This document shows positions 53,675 to 62,622 of a DNA stretch of 64,000 bases, in pieces. The translations under genes were made by a program, and so were the position numbers. The notes under the pieces are model-generated. The model did not search any database. It was not told the DNA's origin and was given only the letters and a program-made list of their open reading frames with translations. Position 1 is the stretch's first letter, and each line of letters begins with the position of its first letter. Source of the stretch: Haloarcula halophila (lineage in GTDB: Archaea > Halobacteriota > Halobacteria > Halobacteriales > Haloarculaceae); contig NZ_CP119559.1 in the NCBI RefSeq assembly GCF_029278565.1, forward strand, positions 248,001 through 312,000, written 5' to 3'.

Positions 53675-55045
53675 TCACTCGACCAGGGCTGCCTCTAGCA
53701 GTTCCAGCGGATGGCGGATGTCGTACCCCGTCCCGTGTTCCATCTGCATCGCACACGTGGGACACTCCGTCATCCCGGTGTCGCCCGAGGCGTCGTCCAT
53801 GTGGTCGAACATGTCGTCGGCGATCGCCATCGACTTCTCGTATTTCTCGGCCTTCCAGCCGTAGGTCCCGGAGATCCCCGAACAGGACTCGCCGACGTCC
53901 TCGATGCCGGTGCCGTCCAGCTCCCGGAACAGTTCGACGGACTGGTGTTCTAACCCCTGGTTGCGGGCGTGACACGGCGCGTGGTAGGCGAACTCCCGAG
54001 CGAGGTCGCCTTCGACCTCGGCCGCTTGCAGATCGCCCTTCAGGTCTTCGTTGATCCGTAGATACTCGACGGACTCGAAGGTATTTGCCGCCACCTCGTC
54101 GATCCCGTCGATGTCGAACAGTTCGGGATACTCCTGGCGCAGCGCCATCGAACAGGAGGTACAGGAGGCGATGGCGTCGTACCCCTCCTCGATCAGGTCG
54201 GCCATCGAGGAGACGTTGACCTCCGCACCCCGGCGGGCGTCGTCCAACATGCCGTTGGCGAACATCGGCGTCCCGGAACATCGCTGTTCGGGGACGACGA
54301 CCTCGTAACCGTACTCCTCGAACACCCGAACCATCGCCTTCCCGACTTCGGGGGTGTTGTAGTTGGAGTAACAGCCGTGGAAGTACGCGACCTTCTTGTC
54401 GGCGTCGCGGTCCTCACCGCGAGCCTCGCGGGCCTGCTGGGCGTTCTCATTCGAGGCCGCCGCGCCGCCCCGAGCAGACCACCACTCCCGGAAGGTCTGT
54501 TTCGCGAACGCGGGGAACTCGCGTTCGCTGGTGATCCCCATGGTCTTCTCCATGACCCACCGGGCCGGCCCGAAGTTCATCGCGAAGTTCGCCAGCCGCG
54601 GAACTTTGCTGGCGATGGTCGCTGAGGTCCGGTAGTTCGCCAGGATGCGGTTCCGGACGTACTCGACGGAGAACTTGCTCATCTGCTCGCTGACGTACTC
54701 CCCGCGGGCGGTGTTGTGCATCTGGGAGAGGGGCACCCCCGACGGACAGGCGTTGTCACACCGCATGCAGTTCGAGCAGTCCGTGATCGAGTCGTCGATC
54801 GTGTAGTCGTCCTCGTTTTGCTTGAGGCGCCACTGCTCCGGCCCCTGGAACTTCGGGCCCGGGAAGTCGTCGTCGACCTCGGCGACCGGGCAGTTGGTAT
54901 CACAAGTCGAACACTTGTAACACGAATCCGCGCCGGGGCGCAGGTCGAAGTCGTCACTGTCGGGGAAGACGTCGACGGGTTCGAAGTCCTCGCCCGTGTT
55001 CGGTGCCGTCGGGTCGAACTCTGTGGATGATTCGGCGTCGCTCAT
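53675..55045 (-). CDS. glpC: Anaerobic-type glycerol-3-phosphate dehydrogenase subunit C
   Basis: This 456-residue iron-sulfur subunit has two ferredoxin-like clusters (CYKCSTCDTNCPV at about 42-54, and CSNCMRCDNACPSG at about 90-103). Two CCG domains are seen as HGCYSNYN...CSGTPMFANG and CHARNQGLE...CSGISGTYGW, where the usual CCG is CSG. It passes electrons from GlpAB to the quinone pool at the membrane. It overlaps glpB by 4 bp. It is the last gene of glpACB in this arrangement. Confidence 0.93.
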   Translation of the reverse strand: MSDAESSTEFDPTAPNTGEDFEPVDVFPDSDDFDLRPGADSCYKCSTCDTNCPVAEVDDDFPGPKFQGPEQWRLKQNEDDYTIDDSITDCSNCMRCDNACPSGVPLSQMHNTARGEYVSEQMSKFSVEYVRNRILANYRTSATIASKVPRLANFAMNFGPARWVMEKTMGITSEREFPAFAKQTFREWWSARGGAAASNENAQQAREARGEDRDADKKVAYFHGCYSNYNTPEVGKAMVRVFEEYGYEVVVPEQRCSGTPMFANGMLDDARRGAEVNVSSMADLIEEGYDAIASCTSCSMALRQEYPELFDIDGIDEVAANTFESVEYLRINEDLKGDLQAAEVEGDLAREFAYHAPCHARNQGLEHQSVELFRELDGTGIEDVGESCSGISGTYGWKAEKYEKSMAIADDMFDHMDDASGDTGMTECPTCAMQMEHGTGYDIRHPLELLEAALVE

Positions 55046-56316
55046 TGTACCTCCTGTGCGGCGGTCGTGCCAGCCGCGTGGCCCGTCGCGATCGACACCC
55101 CGCTACCTGACTTCTCGGCTGCGAAGTCGTAGCCGCCCAGGATGCTCCCGGCGGCACGCAGGTTGTCGAACTCGACGTCGTCGTCCGCTGTCAGCGGGCG
55201 CAACTGCTCGTCTGTCGGTAGGCCGAACCGCGCGAACTGATGGTCGCCGAACACCTCCAGGTCGAACCAGTCGTACCGGTCCTCGGCGTGAGGGACGTGA
55301 CAGTCGAAGATCGGTTCGTACACTCCCTCGCGGTCGGATTCGACGCCTTTCCCGACGAGACCGCCCGTCGCGAGGACGTACTGATCGCCGCTGACGGGGA
55401 TCTTCGCGCCGGTTTTCTCGATGTACACCTCCTCGATGTGTCCGTCCTCGCCGGCGTAGTCGACGACGGGGTTGCCCGTCTCGAAGTTCCCGCCGGCTTC
55501 GTCCAGTGCCTCGAACAGGGTGTCTTCTAGCCGCAGGCCCGGCAGGGACGGCGGTCCCATCGGGACCTCGAAGACGTCGACACCGAGGTGGTCACCGAGC
55601 GCGGCCCGGACTGCGCCGGGGTGGTCGTCCCCGAGGATGGCCGGGAGTCCGACGCGTTCCTCCCCGTCGAGATGGGGTTCGATCGTGTCGGCGAGCGCGT
55701 CCCGGGCGCCGACCATCCGCCCGTCGACCGCGACCTCGCCGTTGGTATCCAGGAGCTTGGCGTACCGGGTCACTTTCGCGTCGGCCCGCAGGTCTCCCGG
55801 GAACTCGATGGTGACCCCGCGGGCGTCGAAAGGGACGCCGGCGGCCTCGAGGTGTGCGGCGACGTGGGGCGCGTCGAAATCGACCATCGATCCCAGGCCG
55901 ACGAGCAACACGTCCCGGTCGTCGCTGGCCAGTCCGGCGGCGGCTCCCTTCGGGTACCGTGCGGTTGGTTTGACCGTCCCGCCGTGGGTCGGCAGGAGGG
56001 CGTTGGTGTCCGTGTGACCCCCTCGGTAGTCGGTCACGTCGTCGAACATCGCCATCGCCTCGCGGACGCCGTCGACGCCGACGGTCCGGTAGGGGTGTTC
56101 CTCCGGGAGATCGGGAATCGCGTCGTAGGGGTCGGTCAGCGGCCCGTCACCCTCGTGGGTGTATCCGAGGAGGTCGACCAGTCCGGAAGCGTTCTGGAGG
56201 GTGCTCTGTTTGTACGAGAGGAGTCGAACGTCGGCTCCCGCGCGAGCGGCTGCGAGCGCACTAGAGAGACCGGCGAGACCGCCGCCGATGACCAGTACCT
56301 CCGACTCAATTGCCAT
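55042..56316 (-). CDS. glpB: Glycerol-3-phosphate dehydrogenase subunit B
   Basis: This 424-residue flavoprotein subunit has the N-terminal FAD motif [21 protein letters not shown] and a C-terminal region with [15 protein letters not shown]. The ATG giving MAIESEVLV is chosen; the longer frame would extend into glpA. It overlaps glpA by 11 bp and glpC by 4 bp. It forms the membrane-associated GlpABC complex that oxidises glycerol 3-phosphate to dihydroxyacetone phosphate. Confidence 0.93.
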   Translation of the reverse strand: MAIESEVLVIGGGLAGLSSALAAARAGADVRLLSYKQSTLQNASGLVDLLGYTHEGDGPLTDPYDAIPDLPEEHPYRTVGVDGVREAMAMFDDVTDYRGGHTDTNALLPTHGGTVKPTARYPKGAAAGLASDDRDVLLVGLGSMVDFDAPHVAAHLEAAGVPFDARGVTIEFPGDLRADAKVTRYAKLLDTNGEVAVDGRMVGARDALADTIEPHLDGEERVGLPAILGDDHPGAVRAALGDHLGVDVFEVPMGPPSLPGLRLEDTLFEALDEAGGNFETGNPVVDYAGEDGHIEEVYIEKTGAKIPVSGDQYVLATGGLVGKGVESDREGVYEPIFDCHVPHAEDRYDWFDLEVFGDHQFARFGLPTDEQLRPLTADDDVEFDNLRAAGSILGGYDFAAEKSGSGVSIATGHAAGTTAAQEVQ

Positions 56317-58078
56317 CCGTTCGCCCTCCGTCCGCGGCCACGTCGGCTCCGGTCGCCCCACCGGGCCGTCCCGACCCCGTGTCGAAGGCGGCGAAGTCGA
56401 TCGGGTCGCCGTCGGCCGGATCGTTGTCGCGGTTCTGGGTCGTCGCGTGCAGGGCGTAGTTCAACATCGCCTGGGAGAGCTGTTGGCCCCACAGGGCGTG
56501 GCGCTGGCCCTTCCAGCGCTCCTGGAGCAGTTCGTCCCAGGCCCGGCGGGCGACGTTCTCGTCGTACTCCCCGGCTGCCGCTCCGTCAGCCGAGCCCCCG
56601 CTCGCGGAGACGCCGTGGAGTTCGCTCGCCATCCGGTGGACGCAGAAGCCGCCCTGGCAGTTGCCCATCGACGCGCGGGTCCGGATTCGAACGGCGTTCA
56701 GATCGGAACCGGACTGGGAGATGGCGTCCTGGATCTCCGCGCGGGTGACGCCCTCACACTCACAGACGGTCGGGTTCGGACCGTCGGTCTTGAGCACCTC
56801 GTCGGCCCGCGAGCCCAGTCGCTCGACGCTCCGGCGGCCGATCGGCGACCGCAGGCCGAACTCGTCCATGTAGTCCCGCAGGACGGTGAAATCGTCGCTT
56901 CCCGGGAGTGGAACGTCCGCCGTCCGGCAGTCCGTGTCGATGCCGAACTGATCGCAGACGTGGTCGGAGATCCGCTCGCCCATCATCCGATAGGTGGTGA
57001 ACTTCCCGCCGACGATGCTGGTCATCCCGTCTAAGCCGTCCCGCTCCTCGTGATCCAGCAGGAAGAAGTCCCGCGTGATGTCGGTCGGGTCGTCGCTACC
57101 CACGTCCGGCGGTTCGTACAGCGGGCGGACGCCCCAGAACGACCGGATCGTCCGGGCTTCCTGGAGCATCGGGACCAGCTCCGAGAGGGTCTCGATCATC
57201 ATGTCGACCTCCCACTGCTCCTCGGGGTAGTCCTCGGGGTCGTCGACCTCCTCGTCGGTCGTCCCCAGGATACACGTGGTCTCGTGAGGGACGATGATGT
57301 CGGCGTCGCCTTTGGGTCGGCAGCGGTTGATGACGGTGTCGACCTGCCGGGAGTTCATGATCGTCATGACCCCCTTCGAGGGGCGGACTTCGATATCGAC
57401 ACCGGCCATATCGCCGATGCGGCCCGCCCACGCGCCCGTCGCGTTGACGACGTAATCCGCGCGGATCTCTTCGGTGCCGCCTTCGGTCCCGTGGACGCGC
57501 TTGCCGGGGCCGGCACTGTGGTCGACCTCGACGCCGACGACCTCGTCGTCCTCGACGACGAGGTCCGTCACCGTCGAGTGTGTCTCGACGCGCGCGCCGT
57601 GTTCCTGGGCGCTTGCCGCGTTGGCCACGACCAGCCGGAACGGGTCGATCGCGCCGTCCGGAACCGAGATCGCCTTGTCGATGTCCTTCGCGAGGTGTGG
57701 CTCGATCTCCCGGGCCTCCTCGCGGGAGACGACATCGGCGGGAATGCCACACTCTTCACAGCCCGAGAGCTTCCTTTCGAAGTACTCTTCGGTGTCTTCC
57801 GGTCGTTTGACGAACAGCCCGCCGGTCATCTCGACACAGTGTGACGCGATATCCCGGAGGACACGGTTCTCCTCGATACACTCGGTCGCGCTCGCTTGGT
57901 CAGAGACGGCGTATCGGCCGCCGCTGTGGAGGAGCCCGTGCATCCGTCCCGTCGTCCCGTGTGTGAGGTTTCCCTGTTCGAGTAAGGTGACATCCAACCC
58001 GCGCATGGCGAGATCCCGTGTGATACCCGCCCCGGTGGAGCCGCCACCGATAACGACGACGTGAGGTGATGGAGCCAT
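56306..58078 (-). CDS. glpA: Glycerol-3-phosphate dehydrogenase subunit A
   Basis: This 590-residue catalytic subunit has the FAD motif [21 protein letters not shown] (landmark) and the GlpA/D domain. The C-terminal BFD-like [2Fe-2S] domain has the Cys pattern CECEG...CQGGFC (about 457-500). It is the main glycerol route in haloarchaea together with GlpK. A TATA box (minus TAAAATAAA region, 58110-58118) lies upstream with a leader of about 9 nt. It leads the glpA-glpB-glpC operon, divergent from glpK. Confidence 0.95.
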   Translation of the reverse strand: MAPSPHVVVIGGGSTGAGITRDLAMRGLDVTLLEQGNLTHGTTGRMHGLLHSGGRYAVSDQASATECIEENRVLRDIASHCVEMTGGLFVKRPEDTEEYFERKLSGCEECGIPADVVSREEAREIEPHLAKDIDKAISVPDGAIDPFRLVVANAASAQEHGARVETHSTVTDLVVEDDEVVGVEVDHSAGPGKRVHGTEGGTEEIRADYVVNATGAWAGRIGDMAGVDIEVRPSKGVMTIMNSRQVDTVINRCRPKGDADIIVPHETTCILGTTDEEVDDPEDYPEEQWEVDMMIETLSELVPMLQEARTIRSFWGVRPLYEPPDVGSDDPTDITRDFFLLDHEERDGLDGMTSIVGGKFTTYRMMGERISDHVCDQFGIDTDCRTADVPLPGSDDFTVLRDYMDEFGLRSPIGRRSVERLGSRADEVLKTDGPNPTVCECEGVTRAEIQDAISQSGSDLNAVRIRTRASMGNCQGGFCVHRMASELHGVSASGGSADGAAAGEYDENVARRAWDELLQERWKGQRHALWGQQLSQAMLNYALHATTQNRDNDPADGDPIDFAAFDTGSGRPGGATGADVAADGGRTDGN

Positions 58079-58621
58079 TTATCTTACGTAGAGTTTGGCG
58101 CCCATCCACTTTATTTTACCGTCGAATCCCCCCGCCCGATAAATTTTATGAGGAATAATGAACGTCAACGGAGACGACTGACGCGACCCGTCCCGGTAAA
58201 CAACGAAGGGATCGCGAGTACGCCGCCGGTAGAACGTATCTCAGTCTCGCAAATCCGATCGAGCGGTCCCGCCTGCGCCCGGCACCAGAACACCCCCGTT
58301 CACTGGGGACGATAAGAACTCTTCGCCGTAGGTAGCGGCCGATGCTTCGGCGACACTACAGGTACCAATCGAAACGATCTACACACCGACCGTGCTGCAG
58401 CCGTGCGATCGGGTGTGCATCGATCTTCACTGGCGACTACGGCTAGTATCCGTCTGTTGGCGCTCGTGAATTCGGTTTCCCTGTCTTGGGACCCTGGTAA
58501 AGGATGGTTTCTCTGCCGCCATCGTGGATATCTCTATTTTTATCGAGGGTCCCCCACTGTGAGTAATTTTTATACCGGTTCACTATCTTGTTTACTACCA
58601 TCACGGCATAATTCATAAACA
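58079..58621. other. 543-bp divergent gap between glpA and glpK: two promoters, no gene seen
   Basis: The left end has the glpA TATA box (58110-58118) and a further AT-rich block at about 58139-58160. The right end has ATTTTTATC (58536-58544), ATTTTTATA (58566-58574) and TTCATAAAC (58612-58620). The middle 350 bp shows no credible frame; a 71-codon frame at 58403 lacks acidic composition. Activator or repressor sites are likely here, but I found no convincing shared motif. Confidence 0.5.
58567..58574 (+). promoter_or_regulatory. TATA box of glpK
   Basis: TTTTTATA predicts a start near 58598 and a leader of about 48 nt to the ATG at 58646. GGAG (58633-58636) serves as the ribosome binding site. 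Confidence 0.45.
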
Positions 58622-58645
58622 ATGCCGCCAACGGAGTACACAGTA

Positions 58646-60178
58646 ATGGAAGACACATACGTCGGTTCGATCGACCAGGGGACGACAGGCACCCGCTTCA
58701 TGGTGTTCGACCACAGCGGCCAGGTCGTCGCGAACGCCTACGAAACACACGAACAGATCTACCCCGAACCCGGTTGGGTCGAGCACGACCCGATCGAAAT
58801 CTGGGAGAACACCCAGCAGGTCGTCGTCGACGGTCTCGAAGAAGCAGGCCTCGACGCCAGCCAACTCGAAGCGCTGGGTATCACCAACCAGCGTGAAACG
58901 ACTATCGTCTGGGACGAGGAAACCGGCAAGCCCGTCCACAACGCACTCGTCTGGCAGGACCGCCGCACCACCGACCGTGTCGAGGAAATTCAGGAGCAGG
59001 ACAAGGTCGAGTGGATTCGCGAGAAGACCGGCCTCGAATGTGACGCGTACTTCTCGGCGACCAAAACCGAGTGGCTCCTCGACAACGCCGAACCGCTCAA
59101 GATGCAGTCCTCGCGCGGTGCCGACCTCCGGGACCGTGCCGAGGACGGCGAACTCCTCATGGGCACGATCGACGCCTGGCTCATCTACAACCTTACCGGT
59201 AACCACATCACCGACGTCTCCAACGCCTCCCGGACCATGCTCTACAACATCCGGGACCTCGAATGGGACGACGAACTCTTGGCTGAGTTCGGCGTTCCCG
59301 AGTCGATGGTACCCGAGGTGCGACCCTCCTCGGACGAGGACTACTACGGCTACACCGACCCCGACGGCTTCCTCGGCGAGGAGATCCCCGTCGCCGGCGC
59401 GCTGGGCGACCAGCAAGCGGCCCTGTTCGGGCAGACCTGCTTCGACGAGGGCGACGCCAAGAACACCTACGGCACCGGCTCGTTCTACCTGATGAACACC
59501 GGCGAGGAGGCCGTCGCTTCCGATCACGGCCTCCTGACGACCATCGGTTTCCAGATGTCCGGTGAACCCGTCCAGTACGCCCTGGAAGGGTCGATCTTCA
59601 TTACGGGCGCAGCGATCGAATGGCTCGAAGACGTCGACCTGATCAACAACGCCGCACAGACAGCCGAACTCGCCCGCTCTGTCGACTCGACCGACGGCGT
59701 CTACATGGTTCCCGCGTTCACGGGCCTGGGTGCTCCCCACTGGGACGGGCGGGCGCGTGGCACGATCGTGGGGATGACTCGCGGGACGGAGAAGGCGCAT
59801 ATCGTCCGCGCGACACTGGAGTCGATCGCCTATCAGACCCGAGACGTGGCCGAGGCGATGGAAGCGGATTCGAACATCGAGACGACGTCGCTGCGGGTCG
59901 ACGGCGGCGCGGTCAAGAACAACTTCCTCTGTCAACTCCAGTCGGATATCATCCAGACGGATATCGTCCGACCGGAAGTCGACGAGACGACCGCACTGGG
60001 AAGCGCCTACGCGGCCGGACTCGCGGTGGGCTACTGGGACACGGTCGACGAACTCCGCGACAACTGGCAGGTCGACCGTGAGTTCACCCCCGAGAAATCC
60101 AGCGAGGAAGTCGACAAACGCTACGATCGCTGGGACGACGCGGTCGGGCGCTCCCTCGACTGGGCCCAGGAGGAGTGA
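58646..60178 (+). CDS. glpK: Glycerol kinase
   Basis: This 510-residue FGGY kinase phosphorylates glycerol to glycerol 3-phosphate. Landmarks are GSIDQGTTGTRFMVFD, NQRETTIVWD, the substrate-binding TRP/DRR region (VWQDRRTTDRVEE) and the ATP-site GTGSFYLMNTG. The start at 58646 (MEDTYVG) is favoured by a GGAG ten bases upstream; an ATG eight codons earlier is possible. It is divergent from glpACB. No glycerol facilitator gene is nearby. Confidence 0.95.
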   Translation: MEDTYVGSIDQGTTGTRFMVFDHSGQVVANAYETHEQIYPEPGWVEHDPIEIWENTQQVVVDGLEEAGLDASQLEALGITNQRETTIVWDEETGKPVHNALVWQDRRTTDRVEEIQEQDKVEWIREKTGLECDAYFSATKTEWLLDNAEPLKMQSSRGADLRDRAEDGELLMGTIDAWLIYNLTGNHITDVSNASRTMLYNIRDLEWDDELLAEFGVPESMVPEVRPSSDEDYYGYTDPDGFLGEEIPVAGALGDQQAALFGQTCFDEGDAKNTYGTGSFYLMNTGEEAVASDHGLLTTIGFQMSGEPVQYALEGSIFITGAAIEWLEDVDLINNAAQTAELARSVDSTDGVYMVPAFTGLGAPHWDGRARGTIVGMTRGTEKAHIVRATLESIAYQTRDVAEAMEADSNIETTSLRVDGGAVKNNFLCQLQSDIIQTDIVRPEVDETTALGSAYAAGLAVGYWDTVDELRDNWQVDREFTPEKSSEEVDKRYDRWDDAVGRSLDWAQEE

Positions 60179-60345
60179 TCACGGGTGTCCGCGACACTCT
60201 TTCGGGACGTGCCCATCGGGATCGGAGGGGTGCAGTTCACCCTGCGTCCACGTGCCGGACCCGGACTGATCGCTCCAGTGGAGACAGCATGGAAACCGAC
60301 GGCTACAGCAGTCGGTAGCTGACAACGAACGCATTTCGAACGCCT

Positions 60346-61521
60346 ATGGATATCGAAGCGCGAATCAAACGGCGCCAACGCCGCGACGGAGAGCACCGGC
60401 TGATCCTCGACTACGAGGCCCTCTCACCGGTGTCCCACGCCACAGAGCCGACAGACCGCGGCCCGGTCTTCGAACGGCTCTTGGATCACCTCGATCCCGT
60501 CTTCGAAGGAAAGCTACCGCCGAACGCGTACGTCCACGGTCCCGCTGGAGCCGGAAAGTCGGCCGTCGTCACGGCGTTGTTCGGTCACCTCGAACAGCTC
60601 CCCACGGACGCACGGGCGGTCATCCACACGACGACGCGTGCACAGACGCCGACCTCACCGGCGTTCGTCTACGTCGACACGCGGGCGACGACGAGTGAGT
60701 TCGCGTTCTATCACGCGATCTTGGACAACATCATCGAAGAGTCGGTTCCCGAACACGGGATCGGGACCGAGACCTTACGATCCCGGCTTCACGAGACACT
60801 CTCCGGACGCCACTCCGGGGTCGTCGTCGGCGTCGACCACATCGACGATCCAAGCGGGACCGACACGACCGATCTCGTCGATCTGTTCGCCGGCCTCCCG
60901 AGCAAGGCCAGTTGGCTGGCTATCGGTGAACTCGATCCGTCACAGACCGAGGTGACCGAGTACACCGCCAGGTCGATCCAGGTGGATCGCTACCGCCGAC
61001 AGATGCTCGTCGACGTGGTGATGACGCGGGCTTCCGACGGCCTCGCCCAGCAGGCGCTCGACCATCGATCGGCGCGAACGATCGCGGACTGGGCCGACGG
61101 GAACGCACACGACGCGCTCGCAGCCCTGTTGATCGCCGCCGTCCACGCCGACAGCAGTGGCCGTGATCGGATCGCCGAGACCGACGTGACTGCCGCGATC
61201 GAGGAGATCCCCGAGCCCTGTGTGTCACTGGGCCGTGTCCTCTCGTTGCCGGCCAACAGACAACGGGTCCTTCGGGAACTCGTCGATCTCGGTACCGACG
61301 AGACTGCCTCGGTGACGAAGACGACAGAGGCGATCGCCCAGCAGTCCGCAGTCGATCTCTCACAGGGGACCGTCAAGCGGTTCCTCTACGAACTCGCAGA
61401 GGTCGGGATCGTCGAGCGCGTACAGTCGACGACGGACACGGGGCAAGGGCGACCGCCAAGCCGGCTGGAGCCACGGTTTCCACCGACGGCGTTCCGCCAG
61501 CTCTACGATCTGTCCCAGTAG
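60346..61521 (+). CDS. Cdc6/Orc1-like AAA ATPase with degenerate Walker B
   Basis: This 391-residue protein resembles archaeal Orc1/Cdc6: an AAA domain with Walker A GPAGAGKS (residues 65-72) and a C-terminal winged helix (about 300-391, NRQRVLRELVDLG...GIVERVQ). The Walker B reads VVGVDHIDD, with His165 where the catalytic Glu is expected, so ATP hydrolysis is probably weak. It is shorter than origin-encoded Orc1 proteins, and no AT-rich origin repeats are seen around it. It lies 167 bp after glpK. It may be a regulator or a diverged initiator paralog rather than an origin-binding protein. Confidence 0.8.
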   Translation: MDIEARIKRRQRRDGEHRLILDYEALSPVSHATEPTDRGPVFERLLDHLDPVFEGKLPPNAYVHGPAGAGKSAVVTALFGHLEQLPTDARAVIHTTTRAQTPTSPAFVYVDTRATTSEFAFYHAILDNIIEESVPEHGIGTETLRSRLHETLSGRHSGVVVGVDHIDDPSGTDTTDLVDLFAGLPSKASWLAIGELDPSQTEVTEYTARSIQVDRYRRQMLVDVVMTRASDGLAQQALDHRSARTIADWADGNAHDALAALLIAAVHADSSGRDRIAETDVTAAIEEIPEPCVSLGRVLSLPANRQRVLRELVDLGTDETASVTKTTEAIAQQSAVDLSQGTVKRFLYELAEVGIVERVQSTTDTGQGRPPSRLEPRFPPTAFRQLYDLSQ

Positions 61522-61595
61522 GGCCGTCCGACGTGTTTCGGTCCCGAACCGCTCAGGCTGTCCACCGCCCAGTCTCTCCTGACGGGAGAACCGAT

Positions 61596-62570
61596 CTACT
61601 GTACTGCGTCGCTCGGGTCGCCGGTCCCGCCGGTGAGCGCGGACGCGAGTGCGCCCCGAACGCCGACATCGTCGCCGAGGGTTGTCAGTTGGATGTCCGG
61701 GATGTTCGCCATGACCATATCGTCGAGCCGGTCGCGGATCGGATCGAGGACCTGTTCGGGGTTGTTGAGCGCGACGGCTCCACCGACGTAGACGACGATG
61801 GGCGCGTAGGAGTGGACGATGTTGGCGACGCCGATGGTGTTCCAGTGGTTGACCTGTTCGAGGACGTGGGCAGCGAAGTCGTCCTCGCCGGCGTACTCGA
61901 AGACGTCCGCAGCCGTGAACTCCTCCTCGTCGATGGGCAGAGCCGTCTCGACGGGGTCCTCGCGGTGGAGTCGCGTGGCGTACCGCGGGATGTTTTCGCC
62001 GGAACAGTACGCCTCCCAGTGGCCGTCGTGCCCACAGCCACAGGTCATGTAGCCGGTCGGGTCGATCGTGATGTGGCCGACTTCGCCGGCGTTGCCGTCC
62101 CAACCCGAGAGGATGTTCCCGTCGACGGCGACGCCAGCACCGATCCCCGAGGAGATCGTGAGATACACCATGTCGTCGGGGTTGCGATCAGAATAGTACC
62201 GTTCGCCGATGACGCCGGCGATGGCATCGTTGTGGAGGTAGACCCGATCGCTTCCGATGAGGTTCTCGACGGGGCCGGTCAGCGGAATCCGGTCGATCGT
62301 ATCCGGGAGGTTCGCGGGGTTGGTGACAACGCCTTCGGCGAGATCCATCGGACCGAAGGAACCGATACCGGCTGCGACGATGTCGGTGGGGACGATACCG
62401 GCGGCGTCGGCGGCCTCGCGCAGCGCTTCGAGCACCGCCTCCGTGACGGCGATGCCGGTCGGCCCGCGCGGGGTCTTGAGTTTGTGTGACGCGATCTTCG
62501 ATCCGGTCTCGTCGGCGATCAACGCCCGGATGTGTGTCGCACCGAGGTCGACCCCAGCGTATGCGCCCAT
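61596..62570 (-). CDS. ROK-family sugar kinase, probable glucokinase
   Basis: This 324-residue kinase has the ATP motif GVDLGATHIRALIAD, the ROK signature region, and a Zn site CGCGHDGHWEAYCSG in which the third Cys is His, as seen in haloarchaeal members. The ATG giving MGAYAGVDLG is chosen over a 48-residue upstream extension of low-complexity type. A TATA box (minus TTAAGTAT, 62595-62602) lies 28 bp upstream, predicting a leaderless mRNA. N-acylmannosamine or fructose kinases are related alternatives. It follows pyk on the same strand but has its own promoter. Confidence 0.85.
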   Translation of the reverse strand: MGAYAGVDLGATHIRALIADETGSKIASHKLKTPRGPTGIAVTEAVLEALREAADAAGIVPTDIVAAGIGSFGPMDLAEGVVTNPANLPDTIDRIPLTGPVENLIGSDRVYLHNDAIAGVIGERYYSDRNPDDMVYLTISSGIGAGVAVDGNILSGWDGNAGEVGHITIDPTGYMTCGCGHDGHWEAYCSGENIPRYATRLHREDPVETALPIDEEEFTAADVFEYAGEDDFAAHVLEQVNHWNTIGVANIVHSYAPIVVYVGGAVALNNPEQVLDPIRDRLDDMVMANIPDIQLTTLGDDVGVRGALASALTGGTGDPSDAVQ

Positions 62571-62594
62571 GCTGATGGGAACGTCGCCCTTCCG

Positions 62595-62602
62595 ATACTT
62601 AA
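62595..62602 (-). promoter_or_regulatory. TATA box of the ROK kinase gene
   Basis: TTAAGTAT on the minus strand is centred 28 bp upstream of the ATG at 62570, in the 52-bp gap after the pyk stop. Confidence 0.55.
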
Positions 62603-62622
62603 CTACACATATTCGACCTGGC

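Noticed and set aside
58403-58618. 71-codon frame in the glpA-glpK gap
   Set aside because: It is rich in Ser, Arg, Leu and Trp with almost no acidic residues, unlike real genes here, and its end overlaps the glpK promoter.
60179-60345. Replication origin next to the Cdc6-like gene
   Set aside because: The 167-bp gap is not AT-rich and shows no repeated origin recognition box.
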